Source: Miscanthus floridulus (Eukaryota > Streptophyta > Magnoliopsida > Poales > Poaceae). From it: a stretch of 64,000 nucleotides of DNA. Positions within the stretch are counted from its first letter, which is position 1. Each line of letters opens with the position of its first letter. The position numbers and the translations under genes are program-made. The DNA is taken from NCBI RefSeq assembly GCF_019320115.1, contig NC_089581.1:64957310-65021309 (forward strand), read 5' to 3'. Positions 11,317 to 22,004 of this stretch are shown here, piece after piece. Under the pieces are notes generated by a model. The model saw nothing but the letters and a program-made list of their open reading frames with translations. It was not told where the DNA came from and did not search any database.

Positions 11317-11465
11317 GTAGCCCCCGAGCCTCAGGGAGGGTGAGTGCATTCTCCCTGAGGGTTTATCGAGACTTGGTTTGCAGCCGCTCCCGTAGGGATT
11401 GTGTTTTGTTTCTTGAGGTTTCGATGGGTGCGCGCGAGCGCACCCGCTGGGTGTAGCCCCCGAGG
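11317..11465 (-). promoter_or_regulatory. Element A polypurine tract and hairpin motif
   Basis: On the minus strand GGCTCGGGGGCTAC directly precedes the 3' LTR at 11317-11330 and is the presumed PPT. A second, near-identical CTCGGGGGCTACACCC lies at 11446-11465. A GGGTGCG / CGCACCC stem with a six-base loop adjoins it at 11426-11445. The same hairpin plus G-run occurs twice in element B. Confidence 0.6.
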
Positions 11466-11559
11466 CCCTGGAGGAGTGGAGTTACTCCTCTAGGGGCTTT
11501 TTTCGTTTTCATGTTTGAGTGAAGAGTTTTTATCGTATTTGCCGAGCCCACAAGTGTGA

Positions 11560-13100
11560 GTTCGGGTCGCGGGGGTCTCAGCGAGGTTGCAGGAAGAGCC
11601 CTCTAGCCTTCGCATGGAGCGAGAGGTCCATTAGGGGTTCCCTTGGCTTTTGGTACGACCCTCATGCTTCCTTTTTGCTCAGAAGGAGGGATGGAATGCG
11701 ACAGGCTACCCTCGATGGGCACGAGCGTTGGCACTTCTGGTGAGCTGTTATCGGGTGAGTCCGAGTGGAGGCCCATGCCCCGTTCGCTAGGGGACGACTA
11801 GCGGTCCAAAGACGCACTCCAAGAGTACCAGAGGGTTTCTCTAGTGGGTGCCGAGGCCGTTTGCTAGGCCTCGGTGGCTTGGTGCCTCCCTACGGTGGGA
11901 TCCCATTCGGAGACTTCCCTGCCGGTCTCGGACACGACTTAGGACGCCTCGAGCGATTGTTCGCTCAGGCCTCGACCATTCGTAGGCTTGCCCCAAAGTC
12001 ATCCCTAACTCTGTTGCCCTGGGTCGGCTGTCGAAACCTCTGGGGGCCTAGCCTTCGAACCCCTGGACCGTCACGGGCTCGGTGCCCTTTATCGTATTTG
12101 TAACAAAACTTCTAGCGCAGACTTAGATCATTTGTCTTTGTCTAGGGTGCAGGAGGAGCCCCCGAGCCTCCACCTAGAGCAAGAGGGCGGTCAGGGGTCC
12201 CCTGGCTTTTTTATTCGACCCTCACATATCCTTTTCCTTCGGACGGAGGGTTTGTTTGCCGAGCCCATTCGGGTGTGAGCCAGAGCCGCTGGGTCTCGAT
12301 AGGGTTGCAGGAAGAGCCCCCTAGCCTCTACACAGGGCAAGAGGACCGTTGGGAGCTCCCCTGGCTTTTTATATGCCCCTCGTGCTTGAGGGTTTGTTTG
12401 TCGAGGCCCCTTTGGGTGCGAGCCTTGGTCGTGGGGTCTCGGCGAGGTTGCAGGGAGGGCTCCCTAGCCTCTGCACGGAGCAGAGGGCTGTCAGGAGCTC
12501 CCCTGGCTTTTTGTACGACCCTCACACTTCCTTTTTGCTCGAAGGAGGGGTTGTTTTGCTGAGCCCCCTCGAGTGCAAGCCGGGGTCGCTAGGTCTCGGC
12601 AAGCTTGCAGGAAGAGCCCCCTAGCCTCTGCATGGGGCGAGAGGTCCATCGGGGGTTCCCTTGACTTTTTTGTATGACCCTCATGCTTCCTTTTTGCTCA
12701 GAAGGAGGGGTGGAATGTGCCAGGCTACCCTCGGTGGGCATGAGCATTGGCACTTCCGGTGAGCTGTTATCGGGTAAGTCCGAGTGGAGGCCCATGCCCC
12801 ATTCGCTAGGGGATGGCTAGCGGTCTAGAGACACACTCCAAGAGTACCAGAGGGTTTCTCTAGTGGGTGCCGAGGCCGTTCGCTGGGCCTCAGTGGCTCA
12901 GTGCCTCCCTTCGGTGGGATCCCATTCGGAGACTTCCCTGTCGGTCTCGGACATGACTTAGGGCGTCCCAAGCGTTTCGCTTGCTTGGGCCTCGGCCCCG
13001 TATAGGCTCGCCCGTGGTCATCCCTGACTCTGTTGCCCTGGGGCGGCTATCGAAACCCCTTGGGGCCTAGCCTTTGAACCCCTGGACCGTAATAGGCTTA
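11560..13100. repeat. Element A spacer repeats (about 150-bp units and a 1.02-kb duplication)
   Basis: Units beginning gttgcaggaagagccc..ctagcct and continuing gctccctggctttt..gaccctca recur near 11590, 12146, 12307, 12450 and 12606. Separately, about 11660-12075 is repeated at about 12680-13094, offset about 1019 bp, starting gctaccctcg.tgggca. The array lies between the 3' LTR and the start of the antisense gene. No coding function is supported. Confidence 0.8.
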
Positions 13101-13380
13101 GAGCTTGGTTCCTTCATCTGAAAGGAATAGGCCGTGGGGAATATCTTCCCCATTGGCTCGGCAACGGGTGGTGCGCCTTTTGAGGCGGTTTCCTAGGGAG
13201 GCAAAATGACGCCTGCTGCCATAGTGGCCGAGCGTGACGTGGTGGATGGGACGTAACTATTCCCGCAATTAATGGGAAAGAAGTGGGCGCGTGGGCGGCA
13301 AAATCGGCTCGTGGTTAACTGTGCCGGATCAGGGGAAAACTTCCCCGATTTCATCGCCCGTTCATTTCACGTTCCCCCTG

Positions 13381-13389
13381 CATAAATAC
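13381..13389 (+). promoter_or_regulatory. TATA-like box upstream of the element A antisense gene
   Basis: CATAAATAC lies 196 bp before the chosen ATG at 13577, in the context CCCCCTGCATAAATACTC..CTCGCCCC. Element B has the similar CTGCATTAAATGG..CTCGCCCC at about 39640 (minus) upstream of its antisense gene. A core promoter role is an inference from position and conservation. Confidence 0.45.
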
Positions 13390-13576
13390 TCAAAGAGTCT
13401 CGCCCCTCCTCACCTTACCTTGCCTGCGTTAGCTCTGCCTCCATCGAGCCGTCACTAGAACAGCGGGTGCCGGGAAAAAGAAGGGAGAAGAGCGAGCCAG
13501 GGAGAAAGCGAGAAAAAGCGAGAGTGTGGGAGAGAGAGAAAAACTCACCGCCGCATCCGATCCCTCCATTGCACTC

Positions 13577-16500
13577 ATGGCTAGCGACATCGTCATTGTC
13601 GAGGCAGACCCCTGGGATCCTTCCTATGTTACTGTGGAGACACTCCAGTCGCTCGTCGATGGTGGACTCCTTCGTCTGGTGACGGACCCCGCCAGGCCAG
13701 AATGGATCGCTCCGTACGGCGAGCCAAAGCCGAGGCCTCACGACGGCTATGTCATGAGCTTCGTCTCCTTTCACGAGCGTGGCCTCGGCATCCCGACGGA
13801 CCGGTTCATGCAGGCGCTCCCGCACTACTATGGCGTGGAGCTCCACAACTTCAACCCCAACTCCATCGCACAGGCGGCGATCTTCGTTGCCGTCTGTGAG
13901 AGGTACTTGGGGATTGCTCCCCATTGGGAGTTGTGGCTCCATCTATTCTAGGCGGGGCACACCACTAAGCCGATGGGCACGTCGGGTACGAGGAAGGTGA
14001 CGAGGGCCGGTGGCTGCATGCTCCAAGTGCGCCAGGACTGCCAGCACCTCTACATCCCGGCCTAGCTCGTGTCCTCCAATCGCCGGTGGTACATGAGCTG
14101 GTTCTACCTTCATAATGATGATGGAGGACTTCCCCCTTACACTAGGCGGATTGTGGGGAGCTGCCCAGAGAGATGGAAGTATGGCATCCCGAAGGACGAC
14201 CAGCCCAAGCTATAGCCGCTTCTGGAGGGGCTGGAGAGGCTACAGGGCCGCGGCCTTACCATGGCTGTGGTCGTGGCTGCCTTCCACCACCAGAGGGTGC
14301 TGCCGCTGATGGCTCAGTGGTGGCGGCTGTTCGAGATGAAGTTGGGTGAGCCCATCGAGGGCATCCGGATGTCCTCCTCCACCCTTTCCGACGAGGAAAT
14401 TGTTTGTCGGGTGGGGGAGACAGTAGAGGCGAAGCTGAGGGGCGACAACTTGACCCCCATTGCGATGCACCCATCGCGGGGGTTTCTCTTGCTGGTAAGT
14501 CATGTGCCGCCGTAGCCCCCGAGCCTCCTCCGTTTCCCCTCACTTCTTGTTCCCTTATGCGCGTTCATCGTTCCTGCAGGGGATGAGGGACGTGCGCTCC
14601 TCTCCGCCGCCCGTTCCCGAGGACGCGAGGCGGCGGGCAATCAACCGAGCGCATGCTGACGCATAGAAAAAACAGAAAGACGCCAAGCCGGCGAAGCGCA
14701 CAAAGAAGATCCTCGCGCGCGAGGAGCTAGACAAGCGCCGCCGTCAACAGAGGAAGGATGGCCTCCCATTGGAGGAATCCCCATCACCGTCGCTATCAAT
14801 GGAGGCCTCGGACGGGGATGACGAGGGCGAGGTGGGGCGAGGTCCCCTAGACCTTCTCCTTGACATAGTGGAGGTGGTACCTAGGGCATCGACAAGCAGC
14901 CTGGTGCTCCCGGGAGGAGGAGGAGGAGTGGACCCAGGGTCGGCGATTGCTCGCTCCGGGGCCGAGGCTGACATGCCCGGGGCACGGGCGTTGGGCAAAC
15001 GCGCTGTCAGCCCAGTGGGCTCGATGGCAGTGGTGGAACAAGTGGCGGTGGAGGCGACGCAACCGCCCCCGCATAGGACCGACAGGGCACCGGTGTCCTT
15101 TGAGGACCGGCTGGCGCCGATGGACACGGAGGCGATGCCTCTGCCGCCGCCACTGCCTTTGCGGACGAGGATTGCCATGGCAAAGCGGTTGCCACCCCGC
15201 TCAAGGTAGGGGTATTTTTGGTAGGGTTGCAGTGCCTTCCGTTCGCTCTTTGGTCTCATGCTGACCCTATAGGTGATTTTTCCTTAGCCAGAAGCGGCCT
15301 GCGTACGAGCTTCCCTTGGCACCCCTTAAGGTGCTCAAGGGGAGCCCCGGCTCCTCCGCCCACTAGGTGGCAGAGGCACAATCCGCTATGCAACGCGGCG
15401 CGGCATCGGCGAGGGCCGACCCGAAGGAGCCAGCCACCCAGGGAGGGGCTGCCGAGGCGACCCCGACACAGATGGGGGAGGGAGTGCTTCCGCCTCGCAA
15501 GGGCAAGCCTCACAAGTCAGATGGGCTGGGGTGCCCTTTGTTGCCGAGGCCCTCGGGGTCTTCGAGGCTAAGGCGACGGAGGCCAGGGGGCCCAAGACCG
15601 CTGAGACCACAGAGGCGGTGGCCGGTGTCTCTACGACCATCGAGGCTACGATGGCGGAGGCCGGAGCCCCCAAGACCGTCGAGGCCATAATTGCGGAGGC
15701 CGGAGCCCCCAAGATCACCAAGGCCGATGTGATGGCGGCGAGGCCGTCTGTCTAGGAGGCGGAGATGAAGGTGGCGGAGGCCTTGGTGGCGCCCTTGGTT
15801 CAGGGCCAACCGTTGTTACGAGAGAGCGCCCGGGAGGTGGAGGTATATCCAATCTCCTCCAACGATACTTCCTGGGCGCAGGATGTGGTCGACGCTGAGG
15901 AGACTAGCACCGTGGAACAGCCAGCTCCGATCTTGGGCGAGGGAAGCTCGGCCCTCGTGTGGGCACGACCTGAGCCTTGCGGGTGGGACCACCCACGGGT
16001 ACTATGGCGGAGCCAGGATGACCCTAAGGGGGAGCCCCTGTTCGCCCTTGAGGACGCAGCCGAGGGTGGGCGCTGGGGCACCTTCGAGCAATACCGCTAG
16101 CTGGTGGAGTGGTCGCTACGGACGGCGTTGTCCGTGGTGGCCGATGAACTGCCCAGAGTCGCCTAGGTTCGCGTTTTCTTTTCTCGCGCGACGTTGTCTT
16201 TTTCTGAGTTTTGTTGCAATCAATGACCCCTATTCTACTTCCCTAGGAGCTCAAGACCTGGTCCCTTGGGAAGTTGGTCTTTCTCCGACGGGAGAGGGAC
16301 GTCTGGGACCAGCTCCAGCGGCAAAAGGGCCTGCTTGCGGGTGCCAATGAGCTCCTGGCGGCACATAGCATGGAGGTGGAGGACCTCCGCCTTCGTTGTG
16401 CCGACGTGAAGGTCGAGGCAGCCATGGCCCAAGAGCAGCTTGCCCCTCTGGCAGCGCGGGTCAAGGAGTTGGAGGAGGAGCTCGCCCGCGCGGCCAGTGA

Positions 16501-17425
16501 TCAGGATGCCTTCAGGGCCCGAGCCGTTGAAGCTACGGCCTTAGCCACCGCTCTTGCGAGGCAGCTAGGGGCTGAACAGAATGCGCACCAGCTGACAAAA
16601 GGTGCCTTGGATGAGGCCCTTGCTGTAGCTGAGGCCTCGCAAACCGAGGCTATGGTTTGGAGGGGGATGGTCGAGGGTGAGTTTTAGTCCCCTCGTTTTG
16701 TTTTGTTTTCCTTACATTTGCTCCCTAACTTCCTTGTGTGGTGCAGAGCTGGGGAGTAAAGCTTCCAGGGCGGCCGAGGCTTCTCGGGTCGAGGCCCAGC
16801 GCTTGAAGGAGAAGGCTGAGGCTTCCTGGGCCGAGGCCCTACGCTGGAAGGAGAAAGCCGTGGCCTGTCAGGTCGAGACCCGACGCTGGGAGCTGAAGGC
16901 CAAGGGTGAGTTCCATGGGCTTCTGCCCCTAATTTAGGTTGTTTTTTCCCTCACTCAACCTCATTCCATTTTCCATGGTGCAGAGTCAGAGGCGGAGGTT
17001 ACTCGGGTAGCCGAGGCTTCCAGTGCGGTGCAGACGGTGCTCAGACCGAGATCGGTGAGCACGAGGCGCTAAAACATGCTGCCCTTTCCACCTGCGAGGC
17101 CTTGGAGGTCAAAGGGGTTCAGTCAGGCAGCTCCCTTGGGAGCTGTTTGATCGCGCTGAGCAGCCAGATGCGCGAGTGGCTCCGAGGAGCGCTGCACATG
17201 GGTGTCAAGCGCGCGTTGGCCGTCATCTCCTCTCACTATGTTGGCGTTGATCTCCCGGCCATCAGTGATGGCTATGTCCTGCCTGATGATGACGAGGAGG
17301 CCGACACGGTGGTCACGAAGCTGATGGAGGCGGCGGAAGGCCCTGGCACGGCGCTGGCGATGCTCTTCAAAGAGGAGGTGGTCCCTCCCCTACCATCTGC
17401 CGATGCTGGAGGCCCTAAGCCTTGA
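13577..17425 (+). pseudogene. Element A antisense gene: PF04195-like protein with coiled coil, six exons, broken
   Basis: Exon 1 (13577-14494) holds a domain with FHERGLGIPTDRFMQALPHYYG and NPNSIAQAAIF, typical of the 'putative gypsy type transposon' family (PF04195). Exon 2 is 14580-15205, exon 3 is 15288-16166 (Ala/Glu-rich repeats, then a TFEQY segment), and exon 4 is 16247-16676 (coiled coil). Exon 5 is 16747-16905 (coiled coil) and exon 6 is 16984-17425 (C-terminal MREWLRGALHMGVKRA segment, stop TGA at 17423). All introns are GT-AG and short. In-frame stops are TAG at 13949, 14063, 14213, 14664, 15364, 15753, 16098 and 16164. Single-base frameshifts lie near 15525 and 17020. It runs antisense to gag-pol. 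Its molecular role is unknown. Confidence 0.72.
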
Positions 17426-18013
17426 CCTAGGCCCAAGGGGCCATATAAAAATAGAGTAGGAATTATCTTTGTATCGTAACGCTTATGGCCATCGAGGCCT
17501 TTCCTTCTGAAGTATTTGTGTTTCTTAGTTGTTTTTCTCGTGTTTCCGAGCCTCTGCCCTCTGTTGCTTCCGATCAGATTTCTTTTGCAAAACGCCTCCT
17601 TGGAGCCTAAGCCATCCCTTGGGCGAGAGGTAGTGAGGGAGTGCCGTAGCCTGGAGACGTAGGCCGTCTCACGACTCTACCGGCCTCTTGCTTAGGAAAC
17701 GGACTTTGGTCCGAGGGGTTTTTACAACCGATTCATCAGAGCATGCTAGAGACTTGGCGTAGGAATTTTTTCAAAAAATGACTGAAGAATGGTGCGTGGG
17801 ACTTAGGGGGAGTCCCTCATCTAGCCCCCGAGGGAGGCTTGGTTCTGCAGATGCAGAGCCTAGTCTCCCTTACCATGTTATTGTATGGCCGAGACCCGTG
17901 ATGGGCTTGAGGGGGTTTCTCGAAAGATTAGACCAACTAAAGAACACTTTTTAATTGTATTCCGAGAAACGATATATACAATGCTTGGAATTTTAAGGAT
18001 AAAAGTGACGTAG
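17426..18013. other. Element A spacer between antisense gene and integrase
   Basis: The two genes converge here. There is no coding region. It should hold the 3' ends of both transcripts, but no clear AATAAA was picked out on either strand. Confidence 0.5.
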
Positions 18014-19090
18014 CTATTCTATGTTCCAAGCGTTGGTGAAGACTTTGCCCTTTTCATTGGCTAGCTTGTAGGTCCCGGGTTTCAGCACTTGGGCGATGAT
18101 GTACGGTCCTTCCCATGGCGGGGTCAGCTTGTGGTGGCCCTTGTTGCTCTGTGCTAGCCTTAACACCAGGTCGCCTACCTTCAAGTCTCGGCCTCGGATG
18201 AGCCGGGCCTGATAGAGCCGTGGGGTCTGCTGGTATTTAGCCGAGTGCAGCATCGTGACGTCTCGGGCTTCCTCCAGTTGGTCAAGGGCGTCCTCTCGGG
18301 TGGTGCGGTTACTTTGTTCGTTATAGGCTTGTAGCCTTGGGGAACCATATTCCAAGTCAGTGGGGAGGATGGCCTCGGCCCCATAGACCAGGAAGAAAGG
18401 CATGAACCCCGTGGCTCGGCTTGGAGTGTTCCTTAGGCTCCAGATGACCGATGGGAGTTCGGCGAGCCATTTCTTGCAAAACTTTTTCAACCGGTTGTAA
18501 ATTCTTGGCTTGAGGCCTTGTAGGATCATGCCGTTGGCACGTTCTACTTGGCCATTGGTCCTTGGGTGTCCTACGACCGACCAGGCCACACAGATGTGGT
18601 GGTCATCATAAAACATCAGGAACTTTTTGCCGGTGAACTATGTCCCATTGTCGGTGATGATGGTGTTACGAACCCCAAACCTATGGATAATGTCAGTGAA
18701 GAATAGCACTGCCTGCTCGGATTTGATTCGATTGATCAGACGAGCCTCAATCCATTTGGAGAACTTGTCGATTGATACCAGTAGATGGGTGTAGCCTCCG
18801 GGGGCCTTTTGTAGAGGCCCGACCATGTCGAGCCCCCATACGGCAAATGGCCATGTGATGGGGATGGTTTGGAGGGCCAGGGCCGGGAGATGTGTTTGTC
18901 AAGCATAGTACTGACATCCTTCGCAGGAGCGTACTAGCTTGGTGGCGTCGGCGACCACCGTCGGCTAGTAAAACCCTTGGCGGAAAGCATTTCCTACGAG
19001 CGTCCGAGGTGCCGCATGGTGCCTACAGGTGCCTACGTGCAAGTCCCAAAGCAGGGCTCGGTCCGCCTCGGTAGTGATACATCGTTGGAG
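18014..19090 (-). pseudogene. Element A integrase
   Basis: The integrase would insert the cDNA into the host chromosome. An N-terminal HHCC zinc segment lies at about 18890-19050 (..RHHAAPRTLVGNAF.. and RSCEGC). The catalytic core at 18826-18530 shows the first Asp in VSIDKFSKWIEA, the second in IITDNGT and the Glu in NGQVERANG. The C-terminal part contains PWEGPYIIAQVL. It is broken by a TAG at 18638-18640 exactly where Gln is expected (GT[Q]FTG). Further TAG and TGA codons lie in the zinc region (FY[W]PT, YA[R]Q). The frame differs from that of the RT/RNase H part, so a frameshift lies between them. Confidence 0.88.
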
Positions 19091-19349
19091 GACACCGGAG
19101 GGACTTCGCCTGTACAATTCATCATTGTAGAGGACATAAGTCTTGGCTTGGCGCGTAAGCCGTCGGGCTTCGGTCCTGTCGCTAGGAAGCTCCCCCGATC
19201 AAGCCAACCGAGGAACGGGATTCGCCAATCCATGTCTTGGTCGGTCTACGGAGGCTCGGTGCTGACTTCCATGACCTCGGGCTCGGTCGAGGGGGTCTCG
19301 GCAGTACAGGGGGCGTCGAGCCTCGCTATGGTTTCCACCGGTGGGCCCT

Positions 19350-19810
19350 CCTACGTTACCAAGGTGTAGTCAATGGAAGGTTTGTGAAGGTCCTTGGCAA
19401 ATACGTTCGGGGGGGCCGGAGCCTGTGCCGGGGCTATCTTTGCCAGTTCATCGGCGGCCTCGTTGTACTTCCGCGTGATGTGGCTTAGTTTGAGACCGTC
19501 GAACTTGTCTTCTAGGTGACGTACTAACTTGCAGTACGCCTCCATTTTGGGGTCGAGGCAGTTCGACTCCTTCATCACTTGATCGACGACGAGCTACGAG
19601 TCGCCTCGGACATCGAGATGCCGTACTCCAAGTTTGATGGCGATCTGCAAGCCATTGACGAGGGCTTCGTACTCGGCTGCATTGTTGGAGGCAGTGAAGT
19701 GGAGCCACACCATGTAGCGCATGTGTATTCCAAGGGGCGAGACGAAGAGGAGTCCCGCGCCTACCCCAGTCTTCATCAGAGACCCGTCGAAGTACATGGT
19801 CTAGCATTCT
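19350..19810 (-). pseudogene. Element A second RNase H domain
   Basis: This is an RNase HI-like domain with YFDGSLMKTGVGAG (first Asp), NNAAEYEALVNGL (Glu) and VRGDS (Asp), then a C-terminal YNEAADELAK. A second RNase H of this type, after the usual one, is a recognised trait of the Tat lineage. A TGA at 19579 and other stops interrupt it. It shares the frame of the RT. Confidence 0.85.
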
Positions 19811-19812
19811 AT

Positions 19813-20409
19813 CTAGACTTGGGCAGGTGGTAGTTGGGTGTCAGTCCATTCAGCCACAAAATTGGCCAAGACCTGAGACTTAATCGCTTTCCGAGGCGCA
19901 AAAGTCAAGGTTTCCCCCATAAGCTCGACGGCCCACTTGGCTATCCTACCTGAGGCCTCCCGATTATGGACTATCTCTCCCAAGGGGAAAGACGATACCA
20001 CGGTCACTGGGTGAGACTCGAAGTATTGACGCAGCTTGCGTCGGGCTAGGACTACGGCGTAGACCAGCTTCTAGATGTGGGGGTAACGTGTTTTGGTCTT
20101 AGAGAGCACTTCGCTGATGAAGTAAACAGGTTGTTGGGTGGGTAGAGCATGCCCCTCTTCTAGCCTTTCTACTACTATGGCAGCGCTGACCACTTGGGTT
20201 GTTGTGGCGACGTAGAGTAAGAGGGCCTCGTTCCTAGCTGGGGGTACCAGGACGGGAGGATTTGTGAGCAGCGCTTTGAGTCTGTCGATGGCTTCTTCAG
20301 CCTCAGGGGTCCAAGAAAAATGCTTGGATTTTCTCAAGAGTCGGTACAGAGGCAATCCTTTTTCACCGAGGCATGAGATGAAGCGGCTCAGGGCCGCAAG
20401 GCATCCCAT
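19813..20409 (-). pseudogene. Element A first RNase H domain
   Basis: The domain directly follows the RT, with MGCLAALSRFISCLGEKGLPLY, FSWTPEAEEA and YFISEVLSKTKTRYP. It then continues as VTVVSSFPLGEIVHNREASGRIAKWAVEL. It would degrade the RNA strand of the RNA-DNA hybrid. Stops separate 20071 from 20007. Confidence 0.82.
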
Positions 20410-20429
20410 GATCCTCTATACTCCCTTGA

Positions 20430-21200
20430 GGTCTCTGATTGGTCCCATGCTGGTTATGGCTGAGACCTTCTCTGGGTTAGTTCAATGCCGCGTTCTGAGA
20501 CTGAATCCCAAGAGCATGCCTCGGGGGACCCCGAACACACACTTCTCAGGATTGAGCTTGATGCCCTTCTCTCTAAGGCATTTGAAGGCTATCCTCAAGT
20601 CATCGACGAGATCCTCGGCCTTTCTTGTCTTGACCACGATGTCGTCCACATAGGCCTCGACAGTCCACCCAATGTGGTCGCCAAAGACCTGGGTCATGCA
20701 CCGCTGGTATGTGGCCCCTGTGTTTCTAAGGCCGAAAGACATAGTCACATAGTAGTACATGCCGAATGCGGTGATGAAAGAAGTCGCGAGCTGGTCAGAC
20801 TCTTTCATCTTGATTTGATGGTAACCGGAATACGCATCAAGGAAAGACAGGGTCTCGCACCCAACAGTGGAGTCAACGATCTGATCGATCTGGGGTAATG
20901 GGAAGGGGACTTTTGGACAGACTTTGTTCAAACCAGTGTAGTCTACACACATCCTCCATTTCCCATTTTTCTTCCTAACTATCATGGGGTTAGCCAACCA
21001 CTCTGGGTGGGACACTTCCTTGATGAACCCAGCCGCCGAGAGCTTCTACACCTCCTCACCGATGGCCCTACGCTTTTCCTCATTGAAGCGGCGTAGGCGT
21101 TGCTTCACCGGTCTAGAACCGGCCCGGATATCCAAGGTGTGCTCGGTGACCTCCCTCGGTATGCCCTTTTCGAGGGACTCCATGCGAATATGTCGGCATT
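20430..21200 (-). pseudogene. Element A reverse transcriptase
   Basis: RT motifs appear in order: PEWLANPMIVRKKNGKWRMC, VDYTGLNK, FLDAYSGYHQI (first catalytic Asp), MSFGLRNTGATYQR, and YVDD at 20641-20652 followed by IVVKT. The open segment is 20482-21015. Upstream FIKE-type residues lie before it behind a stop. The catalytic residues are intact, but frameshifts separate RT from the protease (other frame) and from integrase. Confidence 0.9.
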
Positions 21201-21230
21201 CGCACAGGGGAAGTCGACGAGCACGGCTTC

Positions 21231-22004
21231 CTATTTGATGTCGAGGGTGGCGCTGATCCTCAGCGCCCAGTCGTCGGGGCAGGCGGGGTCAATCGGGACG
21301 AGCTTGATGGCCTCCGCGGGCTCGAACATCCCTGCGCGATGCTTGGAGTCTGACGCCTCACCACTGAATTGGTCGAGGTTGGCGATGAGGGTCTCGGCCT
21401 CGGTGAGAGCCTTGGCGTACTCGATGCACTCGACATCATAGTCGTATGCATGTTCGTACGTGGACTCAATCGTGATGATATCGCTAGGACCTGGCATCTT
21501 GAGCTTAAGGTAGGTATAGTTGGGAACTGCCATGAACTTGGCATAGCACGGCCGCCCTAGGATGGCATGGTAGGTTCCTCCGAACCCGACCACCTCGAAG
21601 GTAAGGACTTCCTTGCGGTAGTTGGAGGGGGTGCCGAAGCAGATGGGAAGGTCGATGCGCCCGAGGGGTCGCATGCGCTTCCCTGGCACGATGCCGTGGA
21701 AGGGTGCGGCATCGCCTCGGAGCCTCGATCAGTCGATCTCCAAGAGCTCCAGGGAGTTGGCGTATAGGATATTGAGGCCACTGCCTTCGTCCATCAACAC
21801 CTTGGAGAGTCGGGTGTTGCCGATGATCGGGTCGACAACAAGTGGGTACTGCCCGGGATTCAGAACATGGTTGGGGTGGTCGTCTCGATCAAAGGTGATC
21901 GCCTCCCGAGACCAGTCGAGGTACCAGGGAGTGGCCACCTTGACCGAGAAGACTTCTCGGCGTTCCCTTCCGCTGCCGCGCCGTAAGGCACGCCGAGGGT
22001 CCAC
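21231..22004 (-). pseudogene. Element A protease region
   Basis: This is a retropepsin-like region with VLMDEGSGLNILY at 21784-21802 (active-site Asp) and, further on, YHAILGRPCYAKFMAVPNYTYLKLKMPGP in two pieces. Tat elements normally show D-G-G or D-S-G. Here the codon after Asp reads Glu, which would be expected to harm activity. A TAG-type break at 21729 separates the two pieces. Confidence 0.78.

Noticed and set aside
13415..13942. A 175-codon minus-strand frame over the start of the element A antisense gene
   Set aside because: The plus strand shows the PF04195-like motifs with conserved counterparts in B and D. The minus frame has no counterpart there.
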